Part shown: one piece after another, positions 27,164-35,534 of the stretch | Numbering within the stretch: the stretch's first letter is position 1 | Layout of the letters: each line of letters begins with the position of its first letter | Assembly: GCF_016907835.1 (NCBI RefSeq) | Contig: NZ_JAFBCT010000001.1 | Location: 2,418,001 to 2,482,000 of the forward strand | DNA: 64,000 bases | Source of the DNA: Agromyces cerinus | GTDB lineage: Bacteria; Actinomycetota; Actinomycetes; Actinomycetales; Microbacteriaceae | Reading direction: 5' to 3' | Position numbers and translations under genes: made by a program | Notes under the pieces: model-generated | Database searches by the model: none | Told to the model about the DNA's origin: nothing | The model's input: only the letters and a program-made list of their open reading frames with translations

Positions 27164-28032
27164 TGGTTGTGCTCCAGGAACACGGGCTCGCGCCATCCCT
27201 CGATCGCCTCGACCATGCGCATGGCGTCGACGGTCTCGCGCACGTTGTGCACGCGCACGATGCGGGCGCCCTGCATGACGCAGTAGACCGCGGCGGCGAT
27301 CGAGCCCTCGATGCGCTGCTCGCGCGGCCGGCCGAGGCTCTCGCCCACGAAGTCCTTGTTCGAGAGCGCCACGAGGGTCGGGTAGCCGAGGCTCGTGATC
27401 TCGCCGAGGCGGCGGGTCAGCTCGAGCGAGTGCAGCGTGTGCTTGTTGAGGTCGTGGCCCGGGTCGACGATGATGCGATCGGATGCCACGCCTCGCGATT
27501 CGGCGAGCGCGACGCGCTCCGTGAGGAAGGCCGACACCTCGGCCACGACGTCGCCGTACCGCGGCGAGGGATACGGCGTACGGGGTTTCGCGAGGCTGTG
27601 CGTGACGACGATCGTCGCCCCCGACTCTGCGACGACGTCGGCCATGGCCGGGTCGTGGATGCCGGTCGTGTCGTTGACGACGTGCGCGCCCGCGGCGATG
27701 GCGGCGCGGGCGACCTCGGGGAGGAAGGTGTCGACCGAGATGACGGCGCCGGATGCGGCGAGCGCGGCGACGACGGGCACGACGCGCTCGATCTCCTCGT
27801 CGGCGGGGATCGCGGGGCCCGGCGCGAACTTCGCGCCGCCGATGTCGATCCAGTCGGCGCCCTGCTCGATCGCGAGGCTCGCGGCGGCGACCGCGGCGTC
27901 GAGCGCCTCGGTGCGCCCTCGGTCGTAGAAGGAATCCGGGGTGCGGTTGACGATCGCCATCACCGCGACCTCGCGCGAGAAGTCGAACTCGCGGGGGCCG
28001 ATGCGCCGGATCACCGGGGTTCGATTCGCCAT
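27160..28032 (-). CDS. FolP2-like dihydropteroate synthase homologue
   Basis: This 290-residue TIM-barrel protein belongs to the pterin-binding family. It carries MAIVNRTPDSFYDRG instead of the usual TPDSFSDGG, and DPGHDLNKHTLHSLEL with LVALSNKDFVGESLG. Both patterns are those of FolP2 in mycobacteria, which reportedly lacks ordinary dihydropteroate synthase activity. It is therefore called FolP2-like and not folP1. The start is ATG 28032; an earlier in-frame start at 28068 has no family match. It is co-translated with a RibD-type reductase. Whether the cell's main FolP lies elsewhere cannot be seen here. Confidence 0.85.
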   Translation of the reverse strand: MANRTPVIRRIGPREFDFSREVAVMAIVNRTPDSFYDRGRTEALDAAVAAASLAIEQGADWIDIGGAKFAPGPAIPADEEIERVVPVVAALAASGAVISVDTFLPEVARAAIAAGAHVVNDTTGIHDPAMADVVAESGATIVVTHSLAKPRTPYPSPRYGDVVAEVSAFLTERVALAESRGVASDRIIVDPGHDLNKHTLHSLELTRRLGEITSLGYPTLVALSNKDFVGESLGRPREQRIEGSIAAAVYCVMQGARIVRVHNVRETVDAMRMVEAIEGWREPVFLEHNQ

Positions 28033-28152
28033 GCTGCCGAGTCTTCCACGGCTGCTGCGGGCCTCCAATCCAATGTGTCATCCGACACACCGGATCGGCG
28101 ACCCTCGAAGAATGTTCAGGAAAGTTCCAGCCGATGCGCAGAGAATCATCAC

Positions 28153-28845
28153 ATGAGCGACGGACCACGAATTCTCATCGTCGACGACGAGCCCAACATC
28201 CGCGACCTTCTCACGACGAGCCTCAGGTTCGCCGGTTTCGCGGTGCGCGCGGTCGGCAACGGCGCGCAGACCATCTCGGCGGTACTCGAGGAGGAGCCCG
28301 ATCTCATCATCCTCGACGTGATGCTGCCCGACATGAACGGCTTCGGCGTCACCAAGCGCCTGCGTTCGGCCGGCTACACCGCGCCGATCCTCTTCCTCAC
28401 GGCGAAGGACGACACCGAGGACAAGATCACCGGCCTCACCGTCGGCGGCGACGACTACGTCACGAAGCCCTTCAGCCTCGACGAGATCGTCGCGCGCATC
28501 AAGGCCATCCTGCGCCGCACGATGCACGCCGAAGAAGACGCGGTGATCCGCACCGGCGAGCTCACGATGGACCAGGACACGCACGAGGTGCTCGTCGGCG
28601 ACGTGCCCGTCGAGCTCTCCCCCACCGAGTTCAAGCTGCTGCGCTACCTCATGCTGAACCCCAACCGGGTGCTGTCGAAGGCGCAGATCCTCGACCACGT
28701 GTGGGAGTACGACTTCAACGGCGATGCCGGCATCGTGGAGAGCTACATCTCCTACCTCCGCCGCAAGCTCGATCAGCACTCTGCGGAGCCGCTGATCCAG
28801 ACCAAGCGCGGATTCGGCTACATGCTGAAGTCCTCCAAGCCCTGA
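28153..28845 (+). CDS. OmpR-family response regulator
   Basis: This 230-residue regulator has a receiver domain (residues 5-118) with the acidic pair in VDDEPN, the phospho-acceptor D55 in LIILDVMLPDMNG, and K104 in VTKPFSLDE. A winged-helix DNA-binding domain follows (VELSPTEFKLLRYLMLNPNR through SYLRRKLD). It resembles the MprA/TcrA group. The histidine kinase partner starts 32 bases downstream. Upstream, GTTCAGGAAAGTTCCAG (28114-28130) holds two ten-base-spaced GTTC half-sites, a layout used by OmpR-type regulators, and so may be a self-binding site. Confidence 0.95.
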   Translation: MSDGPRILIVDDEPNIRDLLTTSLRFAGFAVRAVGNGAQTISAVLEEEPDLIILDVMLPDMNGFGVTKRLRSAGYTAPILFLTAKDDTEDKITGLTVGGDDYVTKPFSLDEIVARIKAILRRTMHAEEDAVIRTGELTMDQDTHEVLVGDVPVELSPTEFKLLRYLMLNPNRVLSKAQILDHVWEYDFNGDAGIVESYISYLRRKLDQHSAEPLIQTKRGFGYMLKSSKP

Positions 28846-28876
28846 CTCAGGAAGGCCCACCTAGACTCGGCCCGCC

Positions 28877-30712
28877 ATGAATCAGATCTCCGAGCGGTGG
28901 AACCGCATCTCGCTGCGTACCAAGATCACGGGTGTCACCGTGCTCATGCTCACGCTCGGACTTCTGGTGTCCGGAATCGGCACCGCGGCGATGCTTCGCT
29001 CGTATGTCGAAGACCAGGTCAAGGTCAAGCTCGAGGCGATCGCGTCGGGCGACCTGCGCAAGTACTTCACCGACCAGGGTGAGGAACCGAGCGAGCGGGC
29101 CCCCCTCGACGACCTCAGCTTCAAGCCCGACCTCGACGTGTTCGTCGCCGTGTACGACGCGAAGACGGGCAAGGTCGACAAGCACAACTGGCACGATCGC
29201 GACGGCGTGGAGCTGCCGGAGTTCCCCGACACGCTGACCGCCGCCGAGGTCAATGCGAGGAACCAGGGGCAGTACTCGGTCTTCCCGATGCTCGACGGCG
29301 ACGGCAACCCGACCTTCCGCGCCGTCACGGCGCTGACCCTCGCCGACAGTCATGGCAACTACTCGCCGATCATCCTCGCGATCTCCTCGAAGGAGACCGA
29401 GCAGCTGCTCGCGATGTACCTCACGATCTTCTTCGGATTCGGGTTCGGGGTGGTCCTCGTCGGCGCCCTGCTCACGCGCATGCTCGTGACGACGACGTTC
29501 ATGCCGCTCCGCGAGGTCGAGCGCACTGCGGCGGCGATCGCCGACGGCGACTTCAGCCAGCGTCTCGGCGGCGCGACGCCGAACACCGAGGTCGGGCGGC
29601 TGAATCGCTCGCTCAACACGATGCTGAACCGCATCGACCGGGCCTTCCGCGACCGTGCGCGCACGATCGACCAGATGCGCCGCTTCGTCGGCGACGCCTC
29701 GCACGAGCTGCGCACGCCGCTCGTGTCGGTGCGCGGCTACGCCGAGCTCTACCGCATGGGCGCGCTGCAGTCGCCCGACGAGGTCGGCCAGGCCATGGAG
29801 CGCATCGAGAAGGAGGCCATCCGAATGGGCCTCCTCGTCGAAGACCTGCTCGCGCTCGCTCGACTCGACGAGGCGAAGCCGCTCGAGCTCGCCGAGGTCG
29901 ACCTCGTGCCGCTCGCGCGCGACTCCGCTCTCGACACGATGGCCGCGCACCCGGCGCGCACGATCACGGTCATCGCGCCCGAAGACCTCAGCACGGCGGA
30001 TGCCTCGGGCGAGCCCGCTCCCGAACTCGAGGTCGAGCTCGACGTCGCGGGCGACCGCGCCGCGCCGCCGACCGGGCCGATCTCATTCGCCGGGGCGACG
30101 CTCGCTCGTCTCCGGGGTCGTCGCCCGAAGAGCGAGGCCGCGACCACCACCGGCAGCCGCCGGGCCGCGAAGGCGGGCGGCTCGTCGGCGGCGTCGAAGC
30201 GCGCCGCACGCGCATCGGCGGCGGCCTCCGCAGCTGCGGCCGCGGCCTCCGACGCGATCGCCGCTCCGTCGACGGCGCGCGGCGCGGGTGCTCCCGGCCC
30301 TCAGATGCCGGTCCGCCGCACCGTGGTGCTCGCCGAAGAGAACAAGATCCGTCAGGTCATCACGAACCTCATGGGCAACGCGATCCGCTTCACCGCCCCC
30401 GAGAGCCCCATCGAGATCCGCATCTCGGTCGACGACGCGACCGAGCGGGCGATGATCGAGGTCATCGACCACGGCGAGGGCATCCCCCCGCAGATCCGCG
30501 AGAAGATCTTCCAGCGGTTCTGGCGCGCCGACACGTCGCGCACCCGCGAGACCGGCGGGTCGGGCCTCGGCCTCGCGATCGTGTCGTCGATCGTGGCTGC
30601 GCACAACGGCACGGTCGACGTCGTCGAGACGCCCGGCGGCGGCGCCACCTTCCGCGTATCGCTGCCCCTCGCCGGTTCGGCCGCTGCGCCGCAGTCGGTC
30701 ACCGCCGACTGA
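28877..30712 (+). CDS. Sensor histidine kinase with a long Ala-rich insertion before the ATP-binding domain's N-box
   Basis: This 611-residue kinase has TM1 (about 15-38), an extracytoplasmic sensor region to about 170, TM2 (about 178-200) and HAMP. HisKA follows, with phospho-acceptor H276 (DASHELRTPL). The HATPase domain has its N-box (ENKIRQVITNLMGNAIRF, N489), G1 (DHGEGI) and G2 (TGGSGLGLAI). Between the HATPase start (about 341-366) and the N-box lie about 110 extra residues rich in Ala, Ser, Arg and Lys (about 367-478), absent from ordinary kinases of this class. It pairs with the response regulator just upstream. Confidence 0.93.
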   Translation: MNQISERWNRISLRTKITGVTVLMLTLGLLVSGIGTAAMLRSYVEDQVKVKLEAIASGDLRKYFTDQGEEPSERAPLDDLSFKPDLDVFVAVYDAKTGKVDKHNWHDRDGVELPEFPDTLTAAEVNARNQGQYSVFPMLDGDGNPTFRAVTALTLADSHGNYSPIILAISSKETEQLLAMYLTIFFGFGFGVVLVGALLTRMLVTTTFMPLREVERTAAAIADGDFSQRLGGATPNTEVGRLNRSLNTMLNRIDRAFRDRARTIDQMRRFVGDASHELRTPLVSVRGYAELYRMGALQSPDEVGQAMERIEKEAIRMGLLVEDLLALARLDEAKPLELAEVDLVPLARDSALDTMAAHPARTITVIAPEDLSTADASGEPAPELEVELDVAGDRAAPPTGPISFAGATLARLRGRRPKSEAATTTGSRRAAKAGGSSAASKRAARASAAASAAAAAASDAIAAPSTARGAGAPGPQMPVRRTVVLAEENKIRQVITNLMGNAIRFTAPESPIEIRISVDDATERAMIEVIDHGEGIPPQIREKIFQRFWRADTSRTRETGGSGLGLAIVSSIVAAHNGTVDVVETPGGGATFRVSLPLAGSAAAPQSVTAD

Positions 30713-30874
30713 CGGTCGGTTCCGCGACCGCTCGGCGTGCTCCGCCGCCTGCCGCCCGGCACTCCGCCTCAACAGGCGACGGGCAGCGGATGTCGCACAC
30801 CCCTCGCCCTCGACCGCGATCCGTTCACCGGCCGCGCCGTAGCGTGGCGCGCACACCGAACGAAAGGGGCCGAG

Positions 30875-31165
30875 ATGGCCGTCTACCAAGTCGACGCCGA
30901 ACAGGTGTCCGCAGCCACCCAGACCGTGCAGGGCACGATCGGGCGCATCCAGTCCGAGGTGGCGTCGCTCCTCGGCCAGCTCTCGGGCCTGCAGTCGTCG
31001 TGGTCGGGTCAGGCCTCGACCGCCTTCCAGGGTGCCGTCGCCGACTGGAGGGCCACCCAACTGCAGGTCGAAGAGAGCCTCGCCGGCCTGAACCGTGCGC
31101 TCGGCGTCGCAGCGGTGCAGTATTCCGACGCCGAACAGGCGAATGCGCGGCTGTTCCTGCGCTGA
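30875..31165 (+). CDS. WXG100 (ESAT-6-like) protein, lone copy
   Basis: This 96-residue protein forms two amphipathic helices around the W-x-G turn (LQSSWSGQAST, near 43). It has the family's length and no signal peptide. WXG100 proteins are secreted as helical dimers by type VII secretion systems. No EccC ATPase, partner WXG protein or LXG toxin is nearby, so this is an orphan, probably forming homodimers as in other Microbacteriaceae. AAGGGG ribosome-binding site eight bases before the ATG. The two-component system upstream may control it, but nothing in the sequence proves this. Confidence 0.92.
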   Translation: MAVYQVDAEQVSAATQTVQGTIGRIQSEVASLLGQLSGLQSSWSGQASTAFQGAVADWRATQLQVEESLAGLNRALGVAAVQYSDAEQANARLFLR

Positions 31166-31276
31166 CGTTTCACCGTGAGCTGCCGCGGCGCCCCTTCCCT
31201 TCACGGCGTGGAGACATAACATGGGGGCGAGACGTCGCCCCATGACGGCGCCCCGATCGACGATGAGGGAGCGATG

Positions 31277-31579
31277 ATGTCCGAATCGAACCGACCCGCT
31301 GAGCCGCAGTCCTCCGAAGAGCCGAACACACCCGCCGGCACGGTCGACGCCACCGATGACCTCGAGGGCAGCTACACCGAGGTCGACGGCGAGGGGCCCC
31401 ACGAGCGCACGGTCTCCGGTGCGTACGTCCGCACCGAAGGCGCCGATGACGACGAATCGTCGGTCGGCGACTACACGTCCACCGACGAGCACCCCGACGG
31501 GCACGCGCCCGAGGAGCGCCACGGCAAGTTCGTCGGTGCCGAACCGCCGAAGCCGCACCCCGGTCTGCACCACATCTGA
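31277..31579 (+). CDS. Small acidic hypothetical protein
   Basis: This 100-residue protein is strongly acidic, probably disordered, with no Cys and no membrane segment. It ends in HGKFVGAEPPKPHPGLHHI. I do not recognise it. It has two adjacent ATGs (31274, 31277); the second sits at a better distance from AGGGAG. A loose hairpin around 31218-31242 (ATGGGG...CCCCAT) just upstream may end the WXG100 transcript. The next gene converges on it, 19 bases away. Confidence 0.6.
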   Translation: MSESNRPAEPQSSEEPNTPAGTVDATDDLEGSYTEVDGEGPHERTVSGAYVRTEGADDDESSVGDYTSTDEHPDGHAPEERHGKFVGAEPPKPHPGLHHI

Positions 31580-31597
31580 CCAGCGCACGCGAGCCGT

Positions 31598-32701
31598 TCA
31601 GCTCTTCGCGACGACCCCGATCCCGCCGGCGAGCTGAGCTCCCGCGGCCTCGAGCCAGCGCAGCGGATCCGCCATCGCGGGTTCCGTACCGCCGGCGAGC
31701 CCGGTCAGCGCGACGGATGCCGCGAACCCACGCGGTTCCGCCGTGATCGCCCCGGCGACGAGTGCCACCGGCACGTCGCGCGCCGCGGCCAGTCGGGCGA
31801 CCTCGCTCGGCGCCTTGCCCGCCTCGGACTGCCCGTCGTATCGCCCCTCGCCGGTGATCACGAGGTCGGCGCCGTCGAGGTCGTCGTCCAGCCCGAGCGC
31901 GTCGGCGACAAGTGCGGCTCCTCCGCCCATGGCAGCGCCCCAGGCGAGCAGGCCGAACCCGGTGCCGCCGGCAGCCCCGGCTCCGTGGGTCTCCGGTGAG
32001 ATGTCGGGAACGAGGCGTGCGAGCCGGGTGAGGTTCGTCTCGAGCACGACGACGGTCGCGGCATCCGCGCCCTTCTGCGGGCCGAAGACCGCTGCAGCGC
32101 CGCGTTCGCCGAGCAACGGGTTCGTGACGTCGCCGAGGATCAGCACGCCGCCGGGAGGCAGGGGGCGCAGGCCCGCGAGGTCGACCACGGCGAGGTCGCC
32201 GAGCCCGCGGTTGCCGAGGGGCACCCGGCTCTGATCCCCATCGAGGAACCGTGCGCCCAGTGCGGTGAGGGCACCCGCGCCGCCGTCGGTCGACGCGCTG
32301 CCGCCGAGCGCGAGCAGGAGTCGCGCGACCCCGGCATCGAGCGCGGCGGCGATGGCCTCTCCGAAGCCCGCCGTATGCGCGTCGAGGGGTGCGAGCGGGT
32401 CGAGCAGGGTGATTCCCGACGTCGCCGCGAGCTCGACGACGCCCGTGCCGTCGGGCAGCAGCAGCCAGTACGTCGCCACCGGCGCGGAGACGGGGCCCCG
32501 CACCCTGACCGGCATCCGCCGCGCGCCCGGCACGGCGGCCTCGAAAGCGTCGAGCGTGCCCTCGCCGCCGTCGGCCATGGGCCTGGTGAGCACCTCGTCA
32601 TCGGCGCGCACCGAGCGCCATCCGCGCGCGATCGCGGCCGCGGCATCCGCTGCGTTCGCCGTGCCCTTGAACGAATCGGGCGCGATGACGACCCGGCTCA
32701 C
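31598..32701 (-). CDS. Glycerate kinase (GarK/GlxK family)
   Basis: This 367-residue protein starts VSRVVIAPDSFKGTANA, the family signature. Further motifs are MADGGEGTLDAF, LALGGSASTDGGAGAL, VFGPQKGAD and DLVITGEGRYDGQS. It phosphorylates D-glycerate to 2-phosphoglycerate, linking glyoxylate and sugar-acid breakdown to central metabolism. GTG 32701 overlaps the stop of the ThuA-like gene by four bases (GTGA), so the two are translated as a pair. Longer in-frame extensions run antisense to nothing recognisable and were discarded. Confidence 0.93.
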   Translation of the reverse strand: MSRVVIAPDSFKGTANAADAAAAIARGWRSVRADDEVLTRPMADGGEGTLDAFEAAVPGARRMPVRVRGPVSAPVATYWLLLPDGTGVVELAATSGITLLDPLAPLDAHTAGFGEAIAAALDAGVARLLLALGGSASTDGGAGALTALGARFLDGDQSRVPLGNRGLGDLAVVDLAGLRPLPPGGVLILGDVTNPLLGERGAAAVFGPQKGADAATVVVLETNLTRLARLVPDISPETHGAGAAGGTGFGLLAWGAAMGGGAALVADALGLDDDLDGADLVITGEGRYDGQSEAGKAPSEVARLAAARDVPVALVAGAITAEPRGFAASVALTGLAGGTEPAMADPLRWLEAAGAQLAGGIGVVAKS

Positions 32702-33402
32702 CGAGCGTTCGCCGTCGGCGCCGGCACGCGCGCGAGCCAGGCGAGGGAGGCCGCGAGCAGTGCACGATGGCCGGCCGACTCGTAGGAGCGGACGTCGTGG
32801 CCCAGGGCGTCGTAGACGAGACGTGAGTGGCCGAACTCCCGCGCCCACACGAGCGGGTGGCGAATGCCCTCGTGCTCGTGCTCGGCGATCGGCTCGATCA
32901 CGTCGTCGAGCCGGAAGTCGGTGTAGCGCTCGTCGAACACGGTGAAGTCCTCGAGTCCGTCGGCGATCGCGTGATTGCCCACGATGTGCACCGCGGCCTC
33001 GCCGATGGGCGGATGCCACGAGCTGTCGCGCACCCAGCGCGCGCCGAGCGCCCGCTCGTACGCGGGATAGTCGTGCAGGCTCGCCGCCGCCGTGTGCACG
33101 GCGAGGAGGCCGATGCCCCGATCGATCGCCCATTCGAGGGCGGCGTTCGCCGCTTCGAGCACGGATGCCTCGGCCACGGCGGCGGTCTCGCCCTCGGGGG
33201 TCGACGCGTGCGGGTCGCCGGCGTTCACGACGATGAGCGCGACATCGTCGGTCAGGGACGCGAGCGCTCCATCGACGTCGTCGGCGACCTCCACCGTGAA
33301 CCCGGCCTCTGCGACGAGTTCGGCGAGCGCCGCGGTCGTCTCGGAGTAGCGGTGCCACGCGTCGGCGTACCGACCGGAACCGTTCAGCATCACGGCACGC
33401 AT
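32698..33402 (-). CDS. ThuA-domain protein
   Basis: This 234-residue protein has the glutamine-amidotransferase-like ThuA fold: RAVMLNGSGRYADAWHRYSETTAAL, LALIVVNAGDPH-like strands, IGLLAVHTAAASL, WHPPIGEAAVHIVGNHAIA, and LVWAREFGHSRLVYDALGHD. ThuA proteins belong to sugar catabolism and often lack a proven reaction. The start is ATG 33402, six bases after GAGGAGG; the longer open frame back to 33684 has no family match. Overlap with glycerate kinase suggests a joint role in sugar or sugar-acid use. Confidence 0.85.
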   Translation of the reverse strand: MRAVMLNGSGRYADAWHRYSETTAALAELVAEAGFTVEVADDVDGALASLTDDVALIVVNAGDPHASTPEGETAAVAEASVLEAANAALEWAIDRGIGLLAVHTAAASLHDYPAYERALGARWVRDSSWHPPIGEAAVHIVGNHAIADGLEDFTVFDERYTDFRLDDVIEPIAEHEHEGIRHPLVWAREFGHSRLVYDALGHDVRSYESAGHRALLAASLAWLARVPAPTANAR

Positions 33403-33466
33403 GGCGCCTCCTCGCATCCCCGTCATCGTATCGCTCGCGCCGAGCCCGCCGGGTGCCGCGCCGCGA

Positions 33467-34201
33467 TCAGGAACGAGACGACGGGGATTCCGCACGCTCG
33501 GCGACGAGCGCGGCGACACCGGCGAGCACGCGATCGACGCCGAATCGCAGCGCGTCGTCGCGGGCTCCGTCGTCGTCGGCTTCGGCGAACGCACTCGCAG
33601 TCCGCGGGTAGAGCTCGGCGCGCTCGGCCAGGATGGACGCGAGCCCGATCGCGAGCTGCTGTTCGGGCGCGCCTGCGGAAGCACGTTGGCGCACGAGCGA
33701 CATCACGTGGCCGACGAGGAGGGTCAGCAGGTCGAGCTTCTCGCCGCCGCGAAGGGGAAGTTCCGCCATCGCGCCGAGACCGACCTCGAACCACGCGAGC
33801 TCGCCGGGGCCGGGCGTGTGCGGCCGCTGCACGAGTTCGACGATCCACGGGTGCGCCAGAGCGCGATCGTGGACTCCGCCGGCCCACGCCGTCAGTGCCG
33901 TGCGCCACTGCGCCGCCTCTGCCACGACGGGTGCGCCGAGTGCGGTGTCGAGCATGACCGCGTCGAGCTCGGCGCGTCCGGGAACGTAGCGATAGAGGGC
34001 CATCTTCGTCGTGCCGAGTCGTTCGGCGACACGCTGCATCGAGACCTCGTCGAGCCCGGACTCGTCGGCGACGGCGATCGCTGCCTCGGCGATGCCGTCG
34101 AGCGTGTACTTCGGTTTGGGCCCGGGTTTCCGCCCCACCGGCTGCGCCCAGAGGAAGGCCGCCGCCGCGACCGACGCCGTGTTCGCTTCGCCTCTGGTCA
34201 C
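33467..34201 (-). CDS. TetR-family repressor of the monooxygenase gene
   Basis: This 244-residue regulator has an N-terminal HTH (YTLDGIAEAAIAVADESGLDEVSMQRVAERLGTTKMALYRYVPG, about 32-78) and a C-terminal ligand domain with a TetR_C-like start (ALTAWAGGVHDRALAHPW) as in TetR-class drug sensors. GTG 34201 is the start used; a later start is possible because the first 30 residues precede the HTH. It is divergent from an FAD monooxygenase, with paired palindromic sites between them, the standard layout of a self-regulated detoxification switch. Confidence 0.88.
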   Translation of the reverse strand: MTRGEANTASVAAAAFLWAQPVGRKPGPKPKYTLDGIAEAAIAVADESGLDEVSMQRVAERLGTTKMALYRYVPGRAELDAVMLDTALGAPVVAEAAQWRTALTAWAGGVHDRALAHPWIVELVQRPHTPGPGELAWFEVGLGAMAELPLRGGEKLDLLTLLVGHVMSLVRQRASAGAPEQQLAIGLASILAERAELYPRTASAFAEADDDGARDDALRFGVDRVLAGVAALVAERAESPSSRS

Positions 34202-34218
34202 GATTCCCCTCCGAGCTG

Positions 34219-34266
34219 ATTGCGTCCAGTGTACGCGATCATGTTATTGTGTCCATTGGACGCAAT
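34219..34266. promoter_or_regulatory. Paired TetR operators between TetR and the monooxygenase
   Basis: Two copies of an 11-bp palindrome lie 27 bases apart: GTCCAGTGTAC (34224-34234, imperfect) and GTCCATTGGAC (34251-34261, perfect). They are embedded in a larger inverted repeat, ATTGCGTCCA at 34219 and TGGACGCAAT at 34257. One copy lies toward each divergent gene, so one repressor could shut both promoters. A TATTGT box at 34245-34250 lies between them. Confidence 0.75.
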
Positions 34267-34291
34267 TAACTCCCCCCGAAGGAACGCGCAC

Positions 34292-35473
34292 ATGGCAACC
34301 ACGAAAGTCCTGATCTCCGGTGCGAGCATCGCCGGCCCCGCGCTGGCGCGCTGGCTGGGCCGCAACGGCTTCGACGTGACGGTCGTCGAGAAGGCGCCGA
34401 CCGCCCGTCCGGGCGGTCAGGCCGTCGACTTCAAGGGACGGACGCACCACGCCCTGCTGACCCGCATGGGAATCCTCGACGAGGTGCGGGCACACCAGAC
34501 CGAGAAGACGGACTGGCGCATGGTCGACGCGAACGACCATGTGAACGCCGTCGTGCCCGGCGAGTTCATCGGTGGCGACGTCGAGATCCTGCGCGGCGAT
34601 CTCGCCGGCATCCTCCTCGCACACTCCGCCGCAGATGCCGACTACGTGTACGACGACGAGATCACCTCGATCTCCGAGTCGGATGCCGGGGTCGACGTCG
34701 TCTTCGCCCGTCGACCCGACGAGCGCTTCGACCTCCTGATCGGGGCGGATGGCGTGCACTCCGCGGTGCGACGTCTCGCATTCGGTCCGGAGGACCGGTT
34801 CGTCGAGACGCGCGGGTTCTACTACGCGGTCGCGAGCGGGCACGCACCACTCGGCGATCTCGAGACCCGGCTCCCCGATGGGCGCGGCATCGCCTACGGG
34901 TACAACGAACCCGGTCGCCTGGCTCTCCTCGGCGGTCAGAAGGCGCCGAACCTGTTCGTCTTCCGCGCGGAGCGGCCCGACTACGACCGGCGCGACATCG
35001 CGTCGCAGCGCACCTTCCTCGAATCGGCGTTCGCGGGCGCCGGATGGCGAGTTCCCGCTGCGCTCGAGGCCAGCCGCGGGGCATCCGACTTCTTTCTCGA
35101 CGCCCTCGCGCGCACCCGGATGACCTCATTCACGCGGGGTCGCGCGGCACTCGTCGGCGATGCGGGCTACGCGAACACGCTCGGCGGCTTCGGAACCGGG
35201 CTCGCGCTCATCGGCGCCTACATCCTCGCCGGCGAACTGATCGCCGCGGGCGGCGACCACGAGGCGGCGTTCAGGGCCTACGACCGCCGCATGCGCAAGC
35301 CGACGAGGATCGCCCGCTCCGGCAACGCCGGCCCCTTCCTCGCTCCGCCGTCGACCGGGCGCATCCGGATGCGGGACTGGACCTTCGCGAACCCCCTGAT
35401 GTACCGCACGATGATGTGGATGACCGACACCTTCGCGACCGACGACAGCCTCCCCGACTATCGGATGCGCTGA
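34292..35473 (+). CDS. FAD-dependent monooxygenase (TetX/PHBH-like)
   Basis: This 393-residue class A flavoprotein hydroxylase has the FAD motif VLISGASIAGPALARWLGR at the N-terminus, the DG motif LLIGADGVHSAVRRL and the GD motif ALVGDAGYANTLGGFGTG. These enzymes insert one oxygen into aromatic or drug substrates. Control by a TetR-class repressor and overall shape recall TetX-like inactivators, but the substrate is unknown. The start is ATG 34292; an in-frame GTG-type start at 34220 would include the operator. The Eis-like acetyltransferase gene follows 61 bases later on the same strand. Confidence 0.88.
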   Translation: MATTKVLISGASIAGPALARWLGRNGFDVTVVEKAPTARPGGQAVDFKGRTHHALLTRMGILDEVRAHQTEKTDWRMVDANDHVNAVVPGEFIGGDVEILRGDLAGILLAHSAADADYVYDDEITSISESDAGVDVVFARRPDERFDLLIGADGVHSAVRRLAFGPEDRFVETRGFYYAVASGHAPLGDLETRLPDGRGIAYGYNEPGRLALLGGQKAPNLFVFRAERPDYDRRDIASQRTFLESAFAGAGWRVPAALEASRGASDFFLDALARTRMTSFTRGRAALVGDAGYANTLGGFGTGLALIGAYILAGELIAAGGDHEAAFRAYDRRMRKPTRIARSGNAGPFLAPPSTGRIRMRDWTFANPLMYRTMMWMTDTFATDDSLPDYRMR

Positions 35474-35534
35474 CATGGGACGGGCCGGCGGCGGCCCGCG
35501 ACCCACCGAAGGGCGTCACCACTACGATGGATTG

